The notes under the pieces were generated by a model. That model saw only the letters and a program-made list of their open reading frames with translations, had not been told where the DNA came from and ran no database searches. 27,721 nt of DNA from an uncultured archaeon (GTDB lineage Archaea; Nanobdellota; Nanobdellia; Pacearchaeales; GW2011-AR1): NCBI GenBank assembly GCA_903873955.1, contig CAIQQL010000084.1:1-27721 (forward strand). The letters are read 5' to 3'. The translations under genes and the position numbers were made by a program. This document shows, one piece after another, positions 24,847 through 27,721 of this stretch. Numbering within the stretch: position 1 is the stretch's first letter; each line of letters opens with the position of its first letter.

Positions 24847-24866
24847 CCCTTTTTCCTAGACGTATC

Positions 24867-25541
24867 ATGACTGAGAAATTCATCAATATCGATTTGGATG
24901 ATCCTCGTTCTGAACATATTGCTGAGGTCCTGAGCAACAAGACCTGCAAAAAAATCCTCAGCTTCCTTGCGGACAAAGAGATGAGTGCAAGTGACCTCGC
25001 CCGTGAACTGAGCCTTCCCCTAAACACTATCGGATATAACCTTGAAAAGCTTGTTGCTGCAGGACTTATCGAGAAGTCCAAATCTTTTTTTTGGAGTAGC
25101 CGAGGAAAACGTATTGAACGCTATTCCCTTTCAAACAAGAAAATTGTCATCAGTCCCAAACGCATGTTTGGAAGTGTGCTTCCTGTGCTTGCTATCTCGG
25201 GTGTCATCGCTTTGGGAATAAAGTTCTTTTCTGACCATCTGTTTACTGCTTCCGCACCTTCCGTCTCCAAAGATCTTATGCGGGAAGCACCGTCGGTTGC
25301 GGAAGGGGTCTTGACCAAAACTATGGGCGCAACTGCTCCGTTCGCAGCAAATATCAATGACTCAGTTACCTCCGCCTCTTCTTTAGTTGCAGAGAACCTT
25401 TCTCCTGTACCTCATGCTGCTTCCTCTAGCTTTACTGCGATCGCGCCATTAGCCCACTCCGGATTTTTTTGGCTTTGGTTCCTTTTGGGCGCCTTTGTCG
25501 CTCTATTCATCTATGTCCTTTGGAACTGGAGAAGATTATGA
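24867..25541 (+). CDS. Membrane-tethered winged helix-turn-helix regulator, 224 residues
   Basis: The N-terminal cytoplasmic part (residues about 12-95) is an ArsR-like winged helix: VLSNKTCKKILSFLADKEMS, then helix-turn-helix ASDLARELSLPLNTIGYNLE KLVAAGLIEK, then a wing (SRGKRIERYSLSN). A first membrane segment follows at about 103-121 (SVLPVLAISGVIALGIKFF), then about 75 residues of Ala/Ser-rich extracytoplasmic linker, then a second segment at about 199-217 (GFFWLWFLLGAFVALFIYV) and a basic end (WNWRRL). Start chosen at 24867 from the TATA spacing and the family's start (short acidic lead before LSNKTCKKI). Such two-segment regulators are, as I recall, widespread in archaea including DPANN. 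They presumably bind DNA while held at the membrane; the signal is unknown. It is followed after 60 bases by the beta-propeller gene, which it may control together with the divergent gene and itself (inference). Confidence 0.88.
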   Translation: MTEKFINIDLDDPRSEHIAEVLSNKTCKKILSFLADKEMSASDLARELSLPLNTIGYNLEKLVAAGLIEKSKSFFWSSRGKRIERYSLSNKKIVISPKRMFGSVLPVLAISGVIALGIKFFSDHLFTASAPSVSKDLMREAPSVAEGVLTKTMGATAPFAANINDSVTSASSLVAENLSPVPHAASSSFTAIAPLAHSGFFWLWFLLGAFVALFIYVLWNWRRL

Positions 25542-25567
25542 AGCTTCAATTTATATTGCAGTCATCC

Positions 25568-25580
25568 TTATATTTAAATA
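25568..25580 (+). promoter_or_regulatory. TATA element for the beta-propeller gene
   Basis: TTATATTTAAATA is centred about 27 bases before the ATG at 25602. The beta-propeller gene therefore probably has its own leaderless transcript instead of depending on read-through from the regulator. Confidence 0.65.
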
Positions 25581-25601
25581 GAACCTCTTCTTTTATTCAA
25601 A

Positions 25602-27721
25602 ATGGAAAATAAATTTCTTCTTGCCATCATCCTTTCAGCAGGGATCTTAGCACTTGGCGCTTATCTTATCTATCCTGTCTCTCCTGGTCCTCTCCCTCCC
25701 CATTTGCAGGTAAACACCTCCTCTCTTCCCAGCTCTCAAGGAACAGACTCCCTTAAGCAATTCCATACCTTTGAGGAGGTCAAAACTTTTATTAAAGACC
25801 ACTCTGGACAAACTCCTGATTATTATTACGCATTTTCCCAAGGATTGGGGGGAGCTCGTCTTATGAACTCTGCAACACCAATGCCTGATCTGGCCATAAA
25901 AGAAACTACTTCAGCATCAAGTGCTCCTGCATCCTCTTATTCACAAACCAATATTCAAGTCGAAGGTGTTGATGAGCCGGATGTTGTGAAAACTGACGGG
26001 AAATACATCTACTCTATCGCCGATTCTCGTGTGATCATCAGTCAGGCCTCTCCTGTAACCGACCTGCATGAAGTCTCTTCGCTTGATGTGGGCCAGCAGC
26101 CTCTCTCCCTTTTTATCAATGGGGATAAACTTGTGGTCTTCTCAAATAGTTATGAAACAATACCTGCAATCGGGCTTGCACGGGCGAGTTGTCTTGTGGG
26201 CAGTTATTCTTGTGGAGGGGGCTCAACACCTCAGACCCAGGTTTATATCTATAATATCTCCAACCGAGAAACTCCTCTCCTTCTTTATAACTTCTCAAGT
26301 GAAGGAGACTTCACCGGAGCCAGAATGATCGGGGATTATGTTTATCTCATCTCGACCAAATATGCCTCTTTGGGCAATGATGACTATATTCTCCCTCATT
26401 ACGTCTTGAATGGCATTGAGAAAACGATTGCCCCAACTGACGTCTTTTATGCGGAAGATACAGACGCTTCGTTTGCATTTACTTTTGTGAATGCCCTTTC
26501 TCTAACCGATGGTTCTATCAACAGCAAAGCCTATCTGATGGGTTCAACCTCCACGCTTTATGTCTCTAAGGACAATCTCTATCTCCTCTATCCGCAGCAA
26601 AACTCATACCAGAAGATTCAAAATGAGTCGCAGGCCCGTTTTGTCCAAGAAGTACTTGTCCCTTTACTCCCTCCCGCTTATACGCAAAAAATCACCACAA
26701 TCCTCTCTCTCCCAGAAAGTGAACGTTCCAAATGGGACAAGATTCAGAACCTTTTGTTGAACTATACATCCTCTCTTAATGAAAATGACCGTCAGACATT
26801 TACTAAAAACCTTTCTTCCTCTTTCTCATTATTTGAACTTAAACTCAGCAAGGAGTTAGAAAAGACCGTTATCCAGAAGATCCATGTTGACCAAGGCAGT
26901 CTCACTTATCTGGGTAAAGGCGAAGTCGAGGGCAGGGTCTTGAATCAGTATTCTTTGGATGAATATCAGGGGAATCTTCGCATTGCGACCACCACTGGTT
27001 GGAACACGCAAAGCCTTAATCATCTGTTCATCTTGGATGACCGCTTGCAGTCTATTGGCGCCTTGGAAGATCTTGCCCATGGAGAAAAAATTTATTCGGC
27101 CAGATTTATTGACGATAAGGCGTATCTTGTCACTTTCAGGCAAGTTGATCCTTTTTTTGTCATTGATCTATCAGATTCCCATAACCCTCAGGTTTTAGGC
27201 TACCTTAAGATTCCAGGATATTCCGACTATCTTCATCCTTATGATGCCACTCATATCATCGGTGTTGGGAAAAATGCAAATGCGGATGGCCTTTATCAGG
27301 GACTTAAGATCGCTCTTTTCGACATCACCAATGTAAGCAGCCCTCAAGAAGAGGCAAAGATCCTTATCGGTGACCGTGGGACTGACAGTCCTGCCTTGCA
27401 AGATCCCAAGGCTTTTCTCTTTGACAAACAAAGAAACCTCTTGGTCCTCCCTGTCTCTTTGGCAAAAATAAACCAGTCTAAGACCGACTCTTTTGGAGAG
27501 ATGCCGCGCTGGCAATATGGGGACGTTATCTGGAAGGGAGCATATGTCCTAAACCTGAGTGAACAAGGGATCAGTGTCCGTGCCAAAATAACCCATTATG
27601 ATGACAATCAAACTACCACTTCCGTTTCCTGGATCTATGATGACAGCCAGATGGTTAAAAGGTCACTCTACATTGACAACGTCCTCTATACCCTGTCTGA
27701 CAAGAAAATAAAGGCAAATTC
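25602..27721 (+). CDS. Secreted or membrane-anchored beta-propeller domain protein (Beta_propel family), 3' partial
   Basis: The frame is open from ATG 25602 to the right edge (706 complete codons, no stop). Residues 5-25 (FLLAIILSAGILALGAYLIYP) form a signal peptide or anchor. Residues about 118-138 carry the family hallmark VEGVDEPDVVKTDGKYIY. Then come beta-rich blades, a helical insertion at about 332-414, and the second hallmark EVEGRVLNQYSLDEYQGNLR followed by IATTTGW at about 441-467. The propeller continues through VYSARF-like, PFFVIDLSD, YLKIPGYSDYLHPY and KAFLFDKQRNLLVLP blades. VLYTLSDKKIKAN at the edge resembles the normal end of the family, so little is missing. The family (secreted protein with C-terminal beta-propeller, distantly WD40-like, PF09826/COG4880) is widespread in archaea and bacteria with no known activity. 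It lies downstream of the regulator with its own TATA element. Confidence 0.92.
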   Translation, partial: MENKFLLAIILSAGILALGAYLIYPVSPGPLPPHLQVNTSSLPSSQGTDSLKQFHTFEEVKTFIKDHSGQTPDYYYAFSQGLGGARLMNSATPMPDLAIKETTSASSAPASSYSQTNIQVEGVDEPDVVKTDGKYIYSIADSRVIISQASPVTDLHEVSSLDVGQQPLSLFINGDKLVVFSNSYETIPAIGLARASCLVGSYSCGGGSTPQTQVYIYNISNRETPLLLYNFSSEGDFTGARMIGDYVYLISTKYASLGNDDYILPHYVLNGIEKTIAPTDVFYAEDTDASFAFTFVNALSLTDGSINSKAYLMGSTSTLYVSKDNLYLLYPQQNSYQKIQNESQARFVQEVLVPLLPPAYTQKITTILSLPESERSKWDKIQNLLLNYTSSLNENDRQTFTKNLSSSFSLFELKLSKELEKTVIQKIHVDQGSLTYLGKGEVEGRVLNQYSLDEYQGNLRIATTTGWNTQSLNHLFILDDRLQSIGALEDLAHGEKIYSARFIDDKAYLVTFRQVDPFFVIDLSDSHNPQVLGYLKIPGYSDYLHPYDATHIIGVGKNANADGLYQGLKIALFDITNVSSPQEEAKILIGDRGTDSPALQDPKAFLFDKQRNLLVLPVSLAKINQSKTDSFGEMPRWQYGDVIWKGAYVLNLSEQGISVRAKITHYDDNQTTTSVSWIYDDSQMVKRSLYIDNVLYTLSDKKIKAN

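Noticed and set aside
24750..24866. Upstream ATG for the winged-helix regulator
   Set aside because: The extra residues (MRLRGLFPPF...) are unlike the family, and the TATA element at 24837-24846 would lie inside the coding region.
1..27721. tRNA, rRNA, insertion sequence, CRISPR array or phage genes
   Set aside because: No cloverleaf, rRNA stretch, transposase, terminal inverted repeats or regular repeat-spacer units were seen on either strand.

Overview
The window looks archaeal, and most likely comes from a DPANN-type archaeon (Woesearchaeota/Pacearchaeota-like). Three short genes each have an AT-rich TATA element whose centre lies about 26-27 bases before the ATG, which implies leaderless transcripts. 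There are also a two-helix DPANN-style small membrane protein, a membrane-tethered winged-helix regulator of archaeal type, and a secreted beta-propeller protein with the signature VEGVDEPDVVKTDGKYIY. Lineage is inferred from protein style and promoters; no rRNA or other marker gene is present.

About 87% of the window (3-24218, + strand) is one uninterrupted reading frame of 8,071 codons. It is already open at the left edge, so the real start lies upstream. It encodes a giant, asparagine-sequon-rich surface protein. Its backbone alternates a fibronectin-III-like domain, with a conserved YYYN(L/I/V)T-x-C-x5-C motif (15 copies), and an Ig-like domain with a two-cysteine signature. Larger passenger domains sit inside one particular loop of the Ig-like domains: four LamG/concanavalin-type domains, five DUF2341 plus jelly-roll units, and four glycine-rich units. 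The repeat period is therefore quantised: about 0.55 kb with no passenger, about 1.5 kb with DUF2341 and about 1.7 kb with a glycine-rich unit. The protein ends with a short hydrophobic stretch, a basic cluster and a tail of about 200 residues that carries two sigma-70-region-4-like helix-turn-helix repeats. An adhesin fused to a putative DNA-binding tail is the most interesting feature here.

After the giant gene come a strong hairpin plus T-tract (24210-24278) and about 200 bases without a gene. A 65-residue two-helix membrane protein follows on the - strand (24479-24676). Divergent from it, on the + strand, is a 224-residue winged-helix regulator with two membrane segments (24867-25541). 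Sixty bases later begins a secreted/anchored beta-propeller protein (25602 to the right edge, 706 codons seen, 3' end missing).

The genes suggest a cell-surface locus: a giant multi-ligand adhesin, a secreted beta-propeller protein, and two different membrane-linked helix-turn-helix proteins that could report surface state to the genome. That functional link is inference from architecture and proximity.
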